Below are positions 16,252 through 25,097 of a DNA stretch of 51,138 nt, piece after piece. How positions within the stretch are numbered: position 1 is the first letter of the stretch; the number at the start of each line of letters is the position of its first letter. Source of the DNA: Agromyces tardus (GTDB lineage Bacteria; Actinomycetota; Actinomycetes; Actinomycetales; Microbacteriaceae); the NCBI RefSeq assembly GCF_003710805.1, contig NZ_RHHB01000021.1, positions 1 to 51,138 on the forward strand. The letters are read 5' to 3'. Made by a program: the position numbers and the translations under genes. The notes under the pieces were generated by a model that was given only the letters and a program-made list of their open reading frames with translations, did no database searches and was not told the DNA's origin.

Positions 16252-18533
16252 GCGCCCTCGGGAGGATTGCGGCAACCATCGGTCTCATCGCCGTCATCCT
16301 GCCGCTCGGAATCACCGGCGCCGCTCCGAGCGCCGCGGCCGCCGACGCCGCCGACTTCCAGCCCGGGTACCTCATCAGCGATGAGCTCTTCTTCGACGGC
16401 GGGGCGATGTCCGCATCCGCGGTGCAATCGTTCCTCGTCGGCAAGGTCCCCACGTGCCGGTCCGGTTACGTCTGCCTGAAGGACTACAAGCAGACGACGT
16501 CCAGCCGGGCAGCGGAGAGCGGGCTGTGCGGTCCCTACGCCGGTGCGACGAACGAGAGTGCGTCGACGATCATCGCGAAGGTGGGCGTGGCGTGCGGAGT
16601 GAGCCAGAAGGCGCTGCTCGCACTGCTCGAGAAGGAGCAGGGGCTCGTCACCGACACGTGGCCGACGGACCGCCAGTATCGATCGGCGACCGGATACGGC
16701 TGCCCCGACACTGCGGACTGCGACGCCCAGTACTACGGGTTCTCCAACCAGGTGTACATGGCGGCCCTGCAGTTCAAGCGGTACGCAGCGAATCCCACCG
16801 GCTGGAACCACGTCGCGGGGCGGACGAACTACATCCGCTTCCACCCGGACTCGACGTGCGGGTCGAGCGCTGTCTTCATCAGGAACCAAGCCACCGCGGG
16901 GCTGTACAACTACACGCCGTACCAGCCGAACGCAGCTGCGCTCGCGAATCTCTACGGCACCGGCGATGCATGCAGCGCGTACGGCAACCGGAACTTCTGG
17001 CGGATCTACTCGGACTGGTTCGGATCGCCGACGGGTCCGTCGAGCCTGGTCCGGACTGCCGACAACGCGACCGTCTACCTCGTCTCCGGTTCGGTCAAGT
17101 ATCCGGTGACGAGCCTGTCGACGCTGACCGCGCTCTCGCCGCTCGGCCCCGTGAGCTTCGTCTCCCAGGCGTACCTCGACCGGTACACGACGTTGCAGCC
17201 CGTCGGCCGCGTGATCCGAGGGCCGGACGGGACCATCTACTTCTACGACGCCGGCATCAAGCTGCCGTTCACGAGTTGCCAACTCGTCGTCGACTACGGC
17301 GGATCGTGCACCTCGGCAGGCTTCGTGCAGTTGACCGCCGAGCAGGTCGGCGCGTTCGTCACCGGACCGGCCATGCGTTCCGTGCTCGGGACCACCGAGG
17401 GGTCTCGCTATTACGTGACGCAGGGGACGCGACGCGAGATACTCGACGACCGATCGCAGGCGGAAGCGGGGATCTCGGGCGGCTACAACGTGCTCACCGA
17501 GAACGCCGTCGCGGGCCTCGCGTTCGGACCCCCGATCGTGCGCGATTCCGTCCTGCTCACCCGACGCGGAGGCGGCTACTTCTTCCTGAGCGCCGGCTCG
17601 AAGTACGCCGTCGACGCCGGCGCCGCCGCGGCATCCGGCCTGCCCGCACGATCCTCCGGCACGCTCCGGCCCCAGAGCCTTGCGCTCATCCCGGATTCGG
17701 GCATCCCCTTCCGGGGTGTCGTCACGGGCTCGACCGACGGCACCAAGAGCATCCTGAGCGGGACGGGCAGGTACCGGTGGACCGGCGGCGTGGGATCGGG
17801 CGACGCGCCGAAGGTGCCGGCATCACAGGAGTTCGTCGAGAGCTTCGGGCTGCTCGGCGATGTCACGGTCGGCTCGGCCATCAAGGCGGCGGACTCCGCC
17901 ACCGTGTACATCGTGATGAGCTCGCAGATTCTGCCGGTCGGCTCGTGGAGCGCGCTGGTGGCGCTGCAGAACTCGACGTCGCCGAAGATCGCCGTCGTGC
18001 CCGCCGCGATGATCTCGACGCTCCCGAAGGGTCCCGTGGCGCTCACCGCCGGGAGTCTCGTGCGAACCCCGGGCGAAGCGACGATCTACCTCGTGAACGG
18101 CGTGACGAACAAGGTGCCGATCTCGAACTTCGTCTACACGAACGAGGCGGGAATCACCTCATGGACCTACACGACGCAGGAACGCCTCGACGCCTACCCG
18201 ACCGCGGCCGGGCCGTTGGGCTTCGGAATCGCCTGTGGGACGGAGAACCTCGTGAGTGCGGGAGGCGCCGTCCACCGCGTCGATCCCACGCTCGCGAGCG
18301 CCTTCCCGGTGAAGTACACGGCGCTCGACGAGTTCACGTGCAGGCTGCTGGAGCGCGGCATCGATGCGAGCGCCTTCATCCGAACGCCGGACGGGAGCAT
18401 CTACCAGCTCAAGGATGGTCAGAAACTGCCCATCACCTCGATGGCGAGGTTCGCCGAACTGAGCGGCGGCTCCGCCTGGCTGAGCGTGTCGACGGCGTTC
18501 GCTGCGCAGTTCCCGACCGGGCCGAGGGCCTGA
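16248..18533 (+). CDS. Large secreted repeat protein with N-terminal hydrolase-like domain
   Basis: A 761-residue exported protein. The signal peptide is residues about 1-32, ending AAAADAAD. Residues about 35-260 form a conserved actinobacterial domain: LISDELFFDGG, a region with KEQGLV (Glu near 129, placed like the catalytic Glu of lysozyme/glucosaminidase folds), YRSATGYGCPDTADC, YYGFSNQVYMAALQFKRY and YGNRNFWRIYSDWFG. Many cysteines suggest disulfides. From about 265 to the end there are about nine units of 50-60 residues around the motif R-x2-D-G-T-I-Y-x4-G-x-K-x-P-(I/F)-(T/S)-S. There is no sorting signal or C-terminal membrane segment. It overlaps the lipoprotein by ATGA. Wall glycan binding or remodelling is inference. 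Confidence 0.85.
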   Translation: MSALGRIAATIGLIAVILPLGITGAAPSAAAADAADFQPGYLISDELFFDGGAMSASAVQSFLVGKVPTCRSGYVCLKDYKQTTSSRAAESGLCGPYAGATNESASTIIAKVGVACGVSQKALLALLEKEQGLVTDTWPTDRQYRSATGYGCPDTADCDAQYYGFSNQVYMAALQFKRYAANPTGWNHVAGRTNYIRFHPDSTCGSSAVFIRNQATAGLYNYTPYQPNAAALANLYGTGDACSAYGNRNFWRIYSDWFGSPTGPSSLVRTADNATVYLVSGSVKYPVTSLSTLTALSPLGPVSFVSQAYLDRYTTLQPVGRVIRGPDGTIYFYDAGIKLPFTSCQLVVDYGGSCTSAGFVQLTAEQVGAFVTGPAMRSVLGTTEGSRYYVTQGTRREILDDRSQAEAGISGGYNVLTENAVAGLAFGPPIVRDSVLLTRRGGGYFFLSAGSKYAVDAGAAAASGLPARSSGTLRPQSLALIPDSGIPFRGVVTGSTDGTKSILSGTGRYRWTGGVGSGDAPKVPASQEFVESFGLLGDVTVGSAIKAADSATVYIVMSSQILPVGSWSALVALQNSTSPKIAVVPAAMISTLPKGPVALTAGSLVRTPGEATIYLVNGVTNKVPISNFVYTNEAGITSWTYTTQERLDAYPTAAGPLGFGIACGTENLVSAGGAVHRVDPTLASAFPVKYTALDEFTCRLLERGIDASAFIRTPDGSIYQLKDGQKLPITSMARFAELSGGSAWLSVSTAFAAQFPTGPRA
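17041..18527 (+). repeat. About nine degenerate protein repeats within the secreted protein
   Basis: Units begin near residues 265, 320, 378, 433, 488, 542, 602, 660 and 708. The best-preserved cores are RTADNATVYLVSGSVKYPVTS, RGPDGTIYFYDAGIKLPFTS (unit 2) and RTPDGSIYQLKDGQKLPITS (unit 9); the first is given here as TVYLVSGSVKYPVTS plus RTADNA. Units 3-5 and 8 are strongly diverged. The DNA itself is not repetitive, so the duplication is old. Confidence 0.65.
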
Positions 18534-18567
18534 CCCCGGGGCGGCCGGTCGGCCGTGACTCGGCCGC

Positions 18568-18573
18568 TAGGCT
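18568..18573 (+). promoter_or_regulatory. -10 box for a leaderless DUF2142 transcript
   Basis: TAGGCT, six bases, then GTG 18580. A GCGGCCG/CGGCCGC inverted repeat (18541-18547 and 18561-18567) ends directly before it and may be a weak terminator for the previous gene. Confidence 0.5.
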
Positions 18574-18579
18574 GACTGG

Positions 18580-20103
18580 GTGAATTCTGCCCCCCCGACG
18601 TCGATGAGGCGGCGCTTCAAGGCGCTCTTCCTCGTGCCCGCACTGCTCCTGATCGCACTCGCCGCGTGGGCCGTCTCCTCCCCGATCGGGTCGAGCCCCG
18701 ACGATGACTTCCACCTGACGAGTGTCTGGTGCGCGACGGGCGATCGGCCCGGACTGTGCGAGAGCACCGGGGACAGCGAGACGCGCAGCGTCGCGCGGGA
18801 GATCGCGTCGGCACCGACCTGCTACGCCTTCAAGCCCGCCGAGAGCGGCGTCTGCCAGGAGACGACGGCAGCCGGGGGTATGACCGAGACCACCCGCGGC
18901 AACTTCAACGGCGGATACCCGCCGGTGTTCTACGGCTTCATGAGTCTGTTCGCAGGCGCGGACGTCGGGACCTCGGCGATGGTCATGCGGCTCGTCAACG
19001 TCGTGCTCTTCGTCGCGACCACGACCGTGCTCTTCTGGCTCCTGCCCGTGCCGCGACGGGCGACACTGCTCTGGTCATGGACCATCGGGCTGATCCCGTT
19101 GACCACGTTCCTCCTCGCGTCGAACAACCCCAGCTCGTGGGCGATCATCTCCGCGGGCACGGTGTGGTTGTCGTTCGTCGGCTACGCGGAGAGTGCCGGG
19201 TGGCGCCGGGTGGCGCTGGGTGTCCTCGGCGTGGTGGCGGCCATCCTGGGGGCCGGAGCCCGCACGGACGCGGCGGTGTACGGCGCGATCGGCGCGATCG
19301 TCGCGATCGTGCTCACCCTCCGTCGCGATCGACGGGCGCTGCTCGGGGCGATCCTCCCGGCAGCCGTCGTCCTCATCATGATCGCGGGCTTCCTCTTCAC
19401 GGGCCGGCAGTCCGGCGTCGTGACGGGCGGCTTCGGCGACCACGACCTGCCCCCGGGGTTCACGACGGGAACGCTCGCACTCGACAACCTGGTCCGCGTG
19501 CCCGAACTGTGGCTCGGCACGTTCGGAACCTGGAGCCTCGGATGGTTGGACACCCCCCTGCCCGGGATCGTGACAGTCGGCTCCGCGTTCGTGTTCGCGG
19601 GCATGATGTTCGTCGGCATCGCGTCGAGCTCGCTCAGGAAGTGGCTCGCACTCGCACTCGTGATCGGCGCAGCGTGGACGCTCCCGGCCTGGATCCTCCT
19701 GCAGAGCAAGGTGCCGGTCGGTTACGAGGTCCAGCCGCGGTACATCCTTCCGCTGGTCGTCATGGCGGGGGGAGTCGCGCTCCTCGTCGTCGGGGCGAAG
19801 CACCTTCGGCTGTCGACGCCGCAGCTCGTCATCCTCGCCGTGGCCGTCTCGGTGTCCAATGCGGTCGCGCTGCACGTGAACCTCCGTCGGTACCTCACGG
19901 GTCTCGACAATCACGACTGGAATCTGGATCGCGGCATCGAATGGTGGTGGCAGAGCCCCGTCTCCCCGATGACCGTGTGGGCCATCGGCACCCTCGCCTT
20001 CGGCGCGGCGATCGTGATCGCGGTCCTGGAAGCCCGTCGTCTCGGAGCGGTCGAAGCGGCCCGGGATGCCGAGCCGTCGACGGCGGCACCCGTCAGCGCC
20101 TGA
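18580..20103 (+). CDS. DUF2142-family polytopic membrane protein
   Basis: A 507-residue protein with about 11 predicted membrane helices. The first is at about residues 15-33, followed by an extracellular loop of about 90 residues with SSPDDDFHLTSVWC, the conserved acidic start of DUF2142 proteins, and paired cysteines. A later loop carries GWLDTPLPG, shared with the second DUF2142 gene at 31629 (FGWLDTPLPF). The topology, with a large first loop holding Asp residues, resembles GT-C glycosyltransferases that use polyprenyl-phosphate sugars outside the membrane. It has its own leaderless promoter and converges on the wbpA-like gene. Confidence 0.85.
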   Translation: MNSAPPTSMRRRFKALFLVPALLLIALAAWAVSSPIGSSPDDDFHLTSVWCATGDRPGLCESTGDSETRSVAREIASAPTCYAFKPAESGVCQETTAAGGMTETTRGNFNGGYPPVFYGFMSLFAGADVGTSAMVMRLVNVVLFVATTTVLFWLLPVPRRATLLWSWTIGLIPLTTFLLASNNPSSWAIISAGTVWLSFVGYAESAGWRRVALGVLGVVAAILGAGARTDAAVYGAIGAIVAIVLTLRRDRRALLGAILPAAVVLIMIAGFLFTGRQSGVVTGGFGDHDLPPGFTTGTLALDNLVRVPELWLGTFGTWSLGWLDTPLPGIVTVGSAFVFAGMMFVGIASSSLRKWLALALVIGAAWTLPAWILLQSKVPVGYEVQPRYILPLVVMAGGVALLVVGAKHLRLSTPQLVILAVAVSVSNAVALHVNLRRYLTGLDNHDWNLDRGIEWWWQSPVSPMTVWAIGTLAFGAAIVIAVLEARRLGAVEAARDAEPSTAAPVSA

Positions 20104-20108
20104 TCGGC

Positions 20109-20143
20109 GAGGTCGCCGGCGCGCGCGTCACGCCGGCGACCTC
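20109..20143. terminator. Bidirectional hairpin terminator
   Basis: A perfect 13-bp stem (20109-20121 with 20131-20143) and nine-base loop between the convergent DUF2142 and nucleotide-sugar dehydrogenase genes. Confidence 0.7.
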
Positions 20144-20160
20144 CGGATGTCGGATGCCGC

Positions 20161-21450
20161 TCAGGCGGCGCCGATGACGCGGTACTCGCTTCCGGGCCAC
20201 GACCCGCGCGTGCTGATTCGCCGACCATCGACGACTGCCTTCACGCCCGGGAGATCGTCGGAGGTCAGTTCCGCGTAGTCCCGATGGTCGGTCTGGATGA
20301 CCGCTGCGTCGACCGGCGTGCCGAGGGAGTACGGCGTGAACCCGATCCGCTCGAGCTCCTCATCCGCATAGAGCGGGTCGTGGACCGAGACCACGGCACC
20401 GCGGGCGACGAGCTCGTCGACCGTCGCGAAGACGCCCGAGAAGGCGGTCTCCTTCACGCCGCCGCGGTACGCCGCACCGAGCACGACCACGCGGGCGCCG
20501 CGGAGGTCGCCGTACGCGGACTCGAGGAGGTCGACCGCGTGGGCCGGCATCGCGGCGTTCGCCTCGCGCGCCGCACGCACCACCGTCGCGGCGGGGTCGT
20601 TCCAGAGGTAGAGCCGCGGGTAGACCGGGATGCAGTGGCCGCCGACGGCGATGCCGGGACGGTGGATGTGGCTGTACGGCTGCGAGTTCGACGCCTCGAT
20701 GACCTTGTAGACATCGACGCCGATGGTCTCGGCGTACCGGCCGAACTCGTTGGCCAAGCCGATGTTCACGTCTCGATAGGTCGTCTCGGCGAGCTTCGCG
20801 AACTCGGCCGCCTCGGCGCTGCCGAGGTCCCAGACGCCGTTCGGGGTCGTCAGGTCGGGCCGATCGTCGAAGTCGAGCACTGCCCGGTAGAAGTCGAGCG
20901 CGCGGGCCGCACCTCGGTCGGAGAGCCCGCCGACGAGCTTCGGGTACTTCCTGAGGTCCTCGAACACGCGGCCGGTGAGCACTCGCTCGGGGGAGAAGAC
21001 GATATCGAAGTCCTCGCCCTCGACGAGGCCCGAGATCTCCTCGAGCAGCGGCTTCCACCGGGACCGTGTCGTTCCGACGGGGAGCGTCGTCTCGTAGCTG
21101 ACGAGCGTGCCCGGGGTGAGGTGCTCCGCGACCGACCGGGTCGCTGCGTCCATCCAGCCGAAGTCCGGCCGGGCGTCCGCGTCCACGAACAACGGCACGA
21201 CGATCACCACGGCGTCGGCCTCGGGGATCGCCGCTCCGTAGTCGGTCGTCGCTCGCAGGCGGCCGGCAGGCACCAACTCGGTGAGTGCGTCCTGGAGACC
21301 GGCCTCCCCGGGGAACGGCTCCTGCGCGGCCATGATCGTGTCGACCGTGTGCTGGTTCACGTCGACGCCGATGACGTCGTGCCCCTTCGACGCGAACTGC
21401 ACGGCGAGCGGAAGACCGATCTTCCCCATCGCGACGACCGCGATCCTCAT
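20161..21450 (-). CDS. Nucleotide-sugar 6-dehydrogenase (WbpA/WecC-like)
   Basis: A 429-residue UDP-sugar dehydrogenase that oxidises C6 to a uronic acid with NAD+. It has IAVVAMGKIGLPLAVQFASKG for NAD, VSYETTLPVGTT, FSPERVLTGR, KLAETTYRDVNIGLANEF, and GGHCIPVYP with the catalytic Cys. The GGHC form separates it from UDP-glucose dehydrogenases with GGSCF and places it with enzymes for UDP-GlcNAc or UDP-ManNAc; which of the two is not decided by sequence. GGGAG lies eight bases before ATG 21450. With genes at 22865, 25094, 26083 and 27173 it completes a diacetamido-uronic acid pathway. Confidence 0.9.
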   Translation of the reverse strand: MRIAVVAMGKIGLPLAVQFASKGHDVIGVDVNQHTVDTIMAAQEPFPGEAGLQDALTELVPAGRLRATTDYGAAIPEADAVVIVVPLFVDADARPDFGWMDAATRSVAEHLTPGTLVSYETTLPVGTTRSRWKPLLEEISGLVEGEDFDIVFSPERVLTGRVFEDLRKYPKLVGGLSDRGAARALDFYRAVLDFDDRPDLTTPNGVWDLGSAEAAEFAKLAETTYRDVNIGLANEFGRYAETIGVDVYKVIEASNSQPYSHIHRPGIAVGGHCIPVYPRLYLWNDPAATVVRAAREANAAMPAHAVDLLESAYGDLRGARVVVLGAAYRGGVKETAFSGVFATVDELVARGAVVSVHDPLYADEELERIGFTPYSLGTPVDAAVIQTDHRDYAELTSDDLPGVKAVVDGRRISTRGSWPGSEYRVIGAA

Positions 21451-21498
21451 CAGGCTGACTCCCTTCGGGCGCTGCGCGCCTCATGACCAAACTCAGCA

Positions 21499-21504
21499 AT
21501 CATA
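21499..21504 (-). promoter_or_regulatory. -10 box of the wbpA-like gene
   Basis: TATGAT on the minus strand is the best -10 match to consensus among the leadered promoters here and would give a leader of about 40 nt ending in a Shine-Dalgarno sequence. A -35 box is not evident. Confidence 0.5.
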
Positions 21505-21641
21505 CGACCCGGTGCTCGCGTGACCGGTCGGGGTGGACCACCCTCGCCCCCGGGTGGAGGCCGGCGCCGTCTATCGTTGAACGAGGTCGGGCGCCGGATC
21601 GTCGGCGATGCCCGGCCGCACGATTGCGAAGGGGAGAGTAC

Positions 21642-22823
21642 ATGGGCCGGGAGGCACGCGGTGGCAGGACCCCGCGACGGGTGGTGGTCCTCACGACCTG
21701 GTTCCCGAGCGACGACCGCCCGACGCAGGCCCCGTTCAACCTCCGGCATGCCGAGGCGATCGGAGATGTCGCCGAGGTGCGCGTCCTCCACGTGCGATTC
21801 GGCGCGACGGGGCGGGCGGCGGACGAGGTCTACCACGGAGTGCGGGTCCGCCGCCTGCCGCTCTCGGCGAGACATCCGCTCACGGCGCTCGCCACGCTCG
21901 CCGCGGTCCGTCGGGCAGTGCGCTCCTCGGATGTCGTGCACACGATGGCGTTCTCGTCGATCGGCGTGCTGCTGGCCGCGGCGCCGTTCGGCCGAACGCC
22001 CTGGGTGCACACCGAGCATTGGAGCGGTGTCGCGCACCCCGAGTACGTGTCGCCCCGATGGAGACGGCTGGCATGGCTGCGTGGGGTGCTCCGCGCCCCT
22101 GCCCGGCTCACGGCGGTCAGCCGCCAGCTGGCCGACGTGCTGGTGCGATTCAGCTCCGCCGAACGCGTGTCCGTCGTCCCCTGCGTCGTGGAGAACCCCG
22201 AGCCGGTGTCGGCGCCGCCGGCCTCGCCGCCGCTCGAACTCGTGTCGGTCGGCGGGATCGTCGAGGGGAAGCAGCCCCTCGTCGCGGTGCGCACCCTTCG
22301 ATGGCTCGCCGACCAGGGCGTCGACGCCCGTCTCACCTGGGTCGGCGACGGTCCGATGCGTGCCGAGATGGAACGGGAGGCCGGCGACCTGCAGGTCGCC
22401 GACCGCGTTCGGATCACCGGCTTCGTCGACCCGGATGACGTCTTCGGCTACTACGCGCGGGCCCGGGTCTTCTTCGGCCCGACCCGGAGCGAGACCTTCT
22501 TCGCTGCCGCGGCCGAGGCGCTCTCGGCGGGCCGGCCGGTCGTGGCGGCGGATGTCGGCGGCTTCACCGACTACGTGAGCGAGGCGAACGGCGTCATCGT
22601 CGACGAGCTCTCTCCCGCCTCGTTCGGAAGCGGCATCCTGCTCGCCGCGGAGCGGTTCGAGGACGTGCCTCCCGAGCGGATCGCGACCCCGATCCGGTCA
22701 CGCTTCAGCCGCTCCGCCATCGCGGGCTCCTTCGACGCCGTGTATCGCGCCGCGGAAGCGGATCCCGCCGCGCCGTACGCGTTCCGGCTCCTCGCCGTCG
22801 GCCGCAGCCGGCGGCCGGCCTGA
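21642..22823 (+). CDS. GT4-family glycosyltransferase
   Basis: A 393-residue GT-B enzyme. Its N-terminal half has VVVLTTWFPSDDRPTQAPFNLRHA, typical of GT4, and TPWVHTEHWSGVAHPEY. Its C-terminal half has LELVSVGGIVEGKQPLVAV, RITGFVDPDDVFGYYARARVFFGPTRSETF (seen as GFVDPDDVFGYY and FGPTRSETF) and the donor-phosphate region AAAEALSAGRPVVAADVGG. ATG 21642 is chosen because GAAGGGGAG stands just upstream, although the frame is open to 21483. It lies between the wbpA-like and wbpI-like genes and is followed by a clear hairpin, so it is a single-gene unit. Confidence 0.88.
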   Translation: MGREARGGRTPRRVVVLTTWFPSDDRPTQAPFNLRHAEAIGDVAEVRVLHVRFGATGRAADEVYHGVRVRRLPLSARHPLTALATLAAVRRAVRSSDVVHTMAFSSIGVLLAAAPFGRTPWVHTEHWSGVAHPEYVSPRWRRLAWLRGVLRAPARLTAVSRQLADVLVRFSSAERVSVVPCVVENPEPVSAPPASPPLELVSVGGIVEGKQPLVAVRTLRWLADQGVDARLTWVGDGPMRAEMEREAGDLQVADRVRITGFVDPDDVFGYYARARVFFGPTRSETFFAAAAEALSAGRPVVAADVGGFTDYVSEANGVIVDELSPASFGSGILLAAERFEDVPPERIATPIRSRFSRSAIAGSFDAVYRAAEADPAAPYAFRLLAVGRSRRPA

Positions 22824-22826
22824 CCG

Positions 22827-22851
22827 GACGGAGGCTCGCGCCGCCTCCGTC
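22827..22851 (+). terminator. Hairpin terminator abutting the next promoter
   Basis: A perfect 9-bp stem (22827-22835 with 22843-22851), seven-base loop, three bases after the GT4 stop. The next base starts the TAGACT box of the epimerase gene. Confidence 0.6.
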
Positions 22852-22857
22852 TAGACT
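22852..22857 (+). promoter_or_regulatory. -10 box for a leaderless epimerase transcript
   Basis: TAGACT, seven bases, then ATG 22865. There is no Shine-Dalgarno sequence. Confidence 0.6.
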
Positions 22858-22864
22858 CGAATCC

Positions 22865-23929
22865 ATGCACGTTCTGAGCGTCGTCGGCGCCCGCCCGCAG
22901 TTCGTCAAGCTGGCCCCCATCGCTCACGCGCTGGAGGGCCGCGCCCGCCACACCGTGGTGCACACGGGCCAGCACTACGACGACAACATGTCCGACTCCT
23001 TCTTCCGCGACCTCGGAATCCCCGCGCCCGACGTGAACCTCGCCGTCGGCTCCGGTCCGCACGGCAAGCAGACCGGCTCGATGCTCGCGTCGCTCGAGCC
23101 CGTCTTCGAGGACTACCGCCCCGACTGGGTGCTCGTGTACGGAGACACGAACTCGACCCTCGCGGCCGCGGTCGCCGCGGTCAAGCTCCACCTGCCCCTC
23201 GCGCACCTCGAGGCGGGTCTGCGCTCCTTCAATCGGCGGATGCCGGAGGAGCACAACCGCGTGCTCACCGACCACGCCGCCGATCTGCTGCTCGCGCCCA
23301 CCGAGGTCGCGATGCGCCACCTCGACGACGAGGGGCTCGCGGATCGCAGCGTGCTCGTCGGCGACGTCATGACCGACGTGCTCTACCGCACCCGCGATCG
23401 CGTGGCCGCGGCGCCGCCGTCGTCGACCGGGCTGCCCGACGGCGAGTACCTCGTGGCGACGCTGCACCGGCCCGACAACACGGACGACCCGGCGCGGCTG
23501 GAGGCGATCGTCTCCTCGCTCGCCGGGCTCGACCGTCCGGTGCTCCTCGTGGCGCACCCGCGTCTCGTCGCCGCGGCCGAGCGCGCGGGAGTCGAGCTGG
23601 CCCGCGGTCCGATCCGCGTCATCGCGCCGCTGTCGTACCCCGAGCTCGTGTGGGCGGTCTCCAACGCCGCCGGGGTGGTCACCGACTCGGGGGGACTGCA
23701 GAAGGAGGCGTTCCTGCTGCGGGTGCCGTGCACGACGGTGCGGCCGGAGACGGAGTGGGTGGAAACGGTCGAGCTCGGCTGGAACGTGCTCGTCGGCGAC
23801 CGGCTCGGGGAACTCGCGTCGGCAGTCTCCCGCCCGCGGCCCGCCGAGACCGCCGCGACGCCCTACGGCGACGGCCACGCGGCCGAGCGGGTCGTCGACA
23901 CGCTGCTGGAGCGCCGAATCAGCGTCTGA
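22865..23929 (+). CDS. UDP-N-acetylglucosamine 2-epimerase family (WecB/WbpI)
   Basis: A 354-residue GT-B-fold epimerase that inverts C2 of UDP-GlcNAc or of UDP-2,3-diacetamido-glucuronate. Visible motifs are VVGARPQFVKLAPI, HTGQHYDDNMS, VYGDTNSTLAAA, HLEAGLRSFNRRMPEEHNR (catalytic acidic residues), TLHRPDN and VTDSGGLQKEA. Because WbpB-, WbpE- and WbpD-like genes follow, a WbpI role (making UDP-ManNAc3NAcA) is attractive; plain WecB activity with the dehydrogenase giving UDP-ManNAcA is the alternative. Its last 11 bases overlap the end of the convergent GT4 gene. Confidence 0.92.
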   Translation: MHVLSVVGARPQFVKLAPIAHALEGRARHTVVHTGQHYDDNMSDSFFRDLGIPAPDVNLAVGSGPHGKQTGSMLASLEPVFEDYRPDWVLVYGDTNSTLAAAVAAVKLHLPLAHLEAGLRSFNRRMPEEHNRVLTDHAADLLLAPTEVAMRHLDDEGLADRSVLVGDVMTDVLYRTRDRVAAAPPSSTGLPDGEYLVATLHRPDNTDDPARLEAIVSSLAGLDRPVLLVAHPRLVAAAERAGVELARGPIRVIAPLSYPELVWAVSNAAGVVTDSGGLQKEAFLLRVPCTTVRPETEWVETVELGWNVLVGDRLGELASAVSRPRPAETAATPYGDGHAAERVVDTLLERRISV

Positions 23930-25097
23930 TGGCCCCGAGCACGGCACGGGCCGCCTTGGCGCCCGCTGCCGACAGTGACGCGTTCTCGTCGACCCATCGC
24001 GACCGAGCCGGGCGAGCGGCTTCCGTCTCGCCCGTCGCCTTCGCCCTCGCCGCCGCGATCATCGCATCCGCCACGGCATCGGGATCGTGGGAGGCGCTCC
24101 AGCCCAGGCCGTTCTCGTCGACCAGGGCAGCGGCGACCCCCGTGCCCGCGAAGACGACCGGAGTGCCGCAGGCTGCGGCCGCGTACACCTTGGTCGGCTT
24201 CGCGAAGTCGTACCCGAGGCCGGGCGTGATGCTCGCGAGCGCGGCGGTCGCGCCGCGCAGCCATTCCGCAGTGCGCCGTGGCGGGATGACTCCGCCGAGC
24301 ACCACTCGATCGGAGAGCCCGAGCCGGGCCGCCGCCTCGGCGATGCGACCGGACTCGGAACCGTGGCCGAAGAACCGGATGCCGGCGTCGGGGTACTCGG
24401 CGAGCACGCGGGGGAGCGCTTCGACGAAGATCGCGGGACCCTGCCACTCCGACATGATGCCGGTGTACACGTAGGTCGGGAACGGCAGGTCGGCGCGCTC
24501 GCCCTCGATCGAGAAGAGGCCGGTGTCGATGCCGTTGCCGACCGTGACGACGCGATCCTCGGCCACGCCGAACGCGACCACCTTCTCGGCCACCTCGTCG
24601 GAGACGGCGATGACCGCCGCCGCGCGGCGCAGGACCCATCCCTCGAGCCCGCGCATGACGGCGATGAGCCCCCTCGAGGAGCCGAGGGCGATGAGACCGT
24701 CAGTCCAGACATCCGCGGCGTAGTAGACGAAGGGCCGGCGCCGCAGCCACGAGCTCACGGCGACCATGAACCCCGTCGTGGGCGGCGGCTCGGCGACGAC
24801 GACGTCCGCTCGCCGGAACAGCAGCCGGAAGAAGAGCGGGATGTCGAAGCTCAGGTACTGCACGTAGCCGCGCACGTTGCCCGAACGGTCGCGCAGGACC
24901 GGCGCGCGGGCGATGCGGACGCCGGGTGCGTCGGCTTCGCCCTGCGCGGCCTTCGGCGGACGGGTCGTGACCACCACCACATCGGCGCCGGCCTCCACCA
25001 GCCCGAGGGCCAGGGCGCGCAGCCGGAACGATGCGGCGCCGACCTCGGGGCTGAAGAGCCGCGTCGCGACGAGCGCTCGTCTGGTGCCGCGCGTCAC
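23919..25097 (-). CDS. GT4-family glycosyltransferase (WbuB-like)
   Basis: A 392-residue GT-B enzyme. The N-terminus ALVATRLFSPEVGAASFRLRALALGL resembles the PPExGxxxxR start of WbuB/N-acetylhexosaminuronic acid transferases. A probable membrane-contact stretch is near PLFFRLLFRRADVVVAEPPPTTGFMVAV. The C-terminal domain has VVTVGNGIDTGLF, YVYTGIMSEWQGP, FFGHGSE and YDFAKPTKVYAAAACGTPVVF with the donor-site Lys and Ser/Ala positions. The open frame extends to 25565 but overlaps the oxidoreductase; GTG 25097 sits in a GTGA overlap with its stop. As last gene of the wzx-wbpD-wbpE-wbpB run it is the best candidate to transfer the diacetamido-uronic acid. Confidence 0.88.
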   Translation of the reverse strand: MTRGTRRALVATRLFSPEVGAASFRLRALALGLVEAGADVVVVTTRPPKAAQGEADAPGVRIARAPVLRDRSGNVRGYVQYLSFDIPLFFRLLFRRADVVVAEPPPTTGFMVAVSSWLRRRPFVYYAADVWTDGLIALGSSRGLIAVMRGLEGWVLRRAAAVIAVSDEVAEKVVAFGVAEDRVVTVGNGIDTGLFSIEGERADLPFPTYVYTGIMSEWQGPAIFVEALPRVLAEYPDAGIRFFGHGSESGRIAEAAARLGLSDRVVLGGVIPPRRTAEWLRGATAALASITPGLGYDFAKPTKVYAAAACGTPVVFAGTGVAAALVDENGLGWSASHDPDAVADAMIAAARAKATGETEAARPARSRWVDENASLSAAGAKAARAVLGAIRR

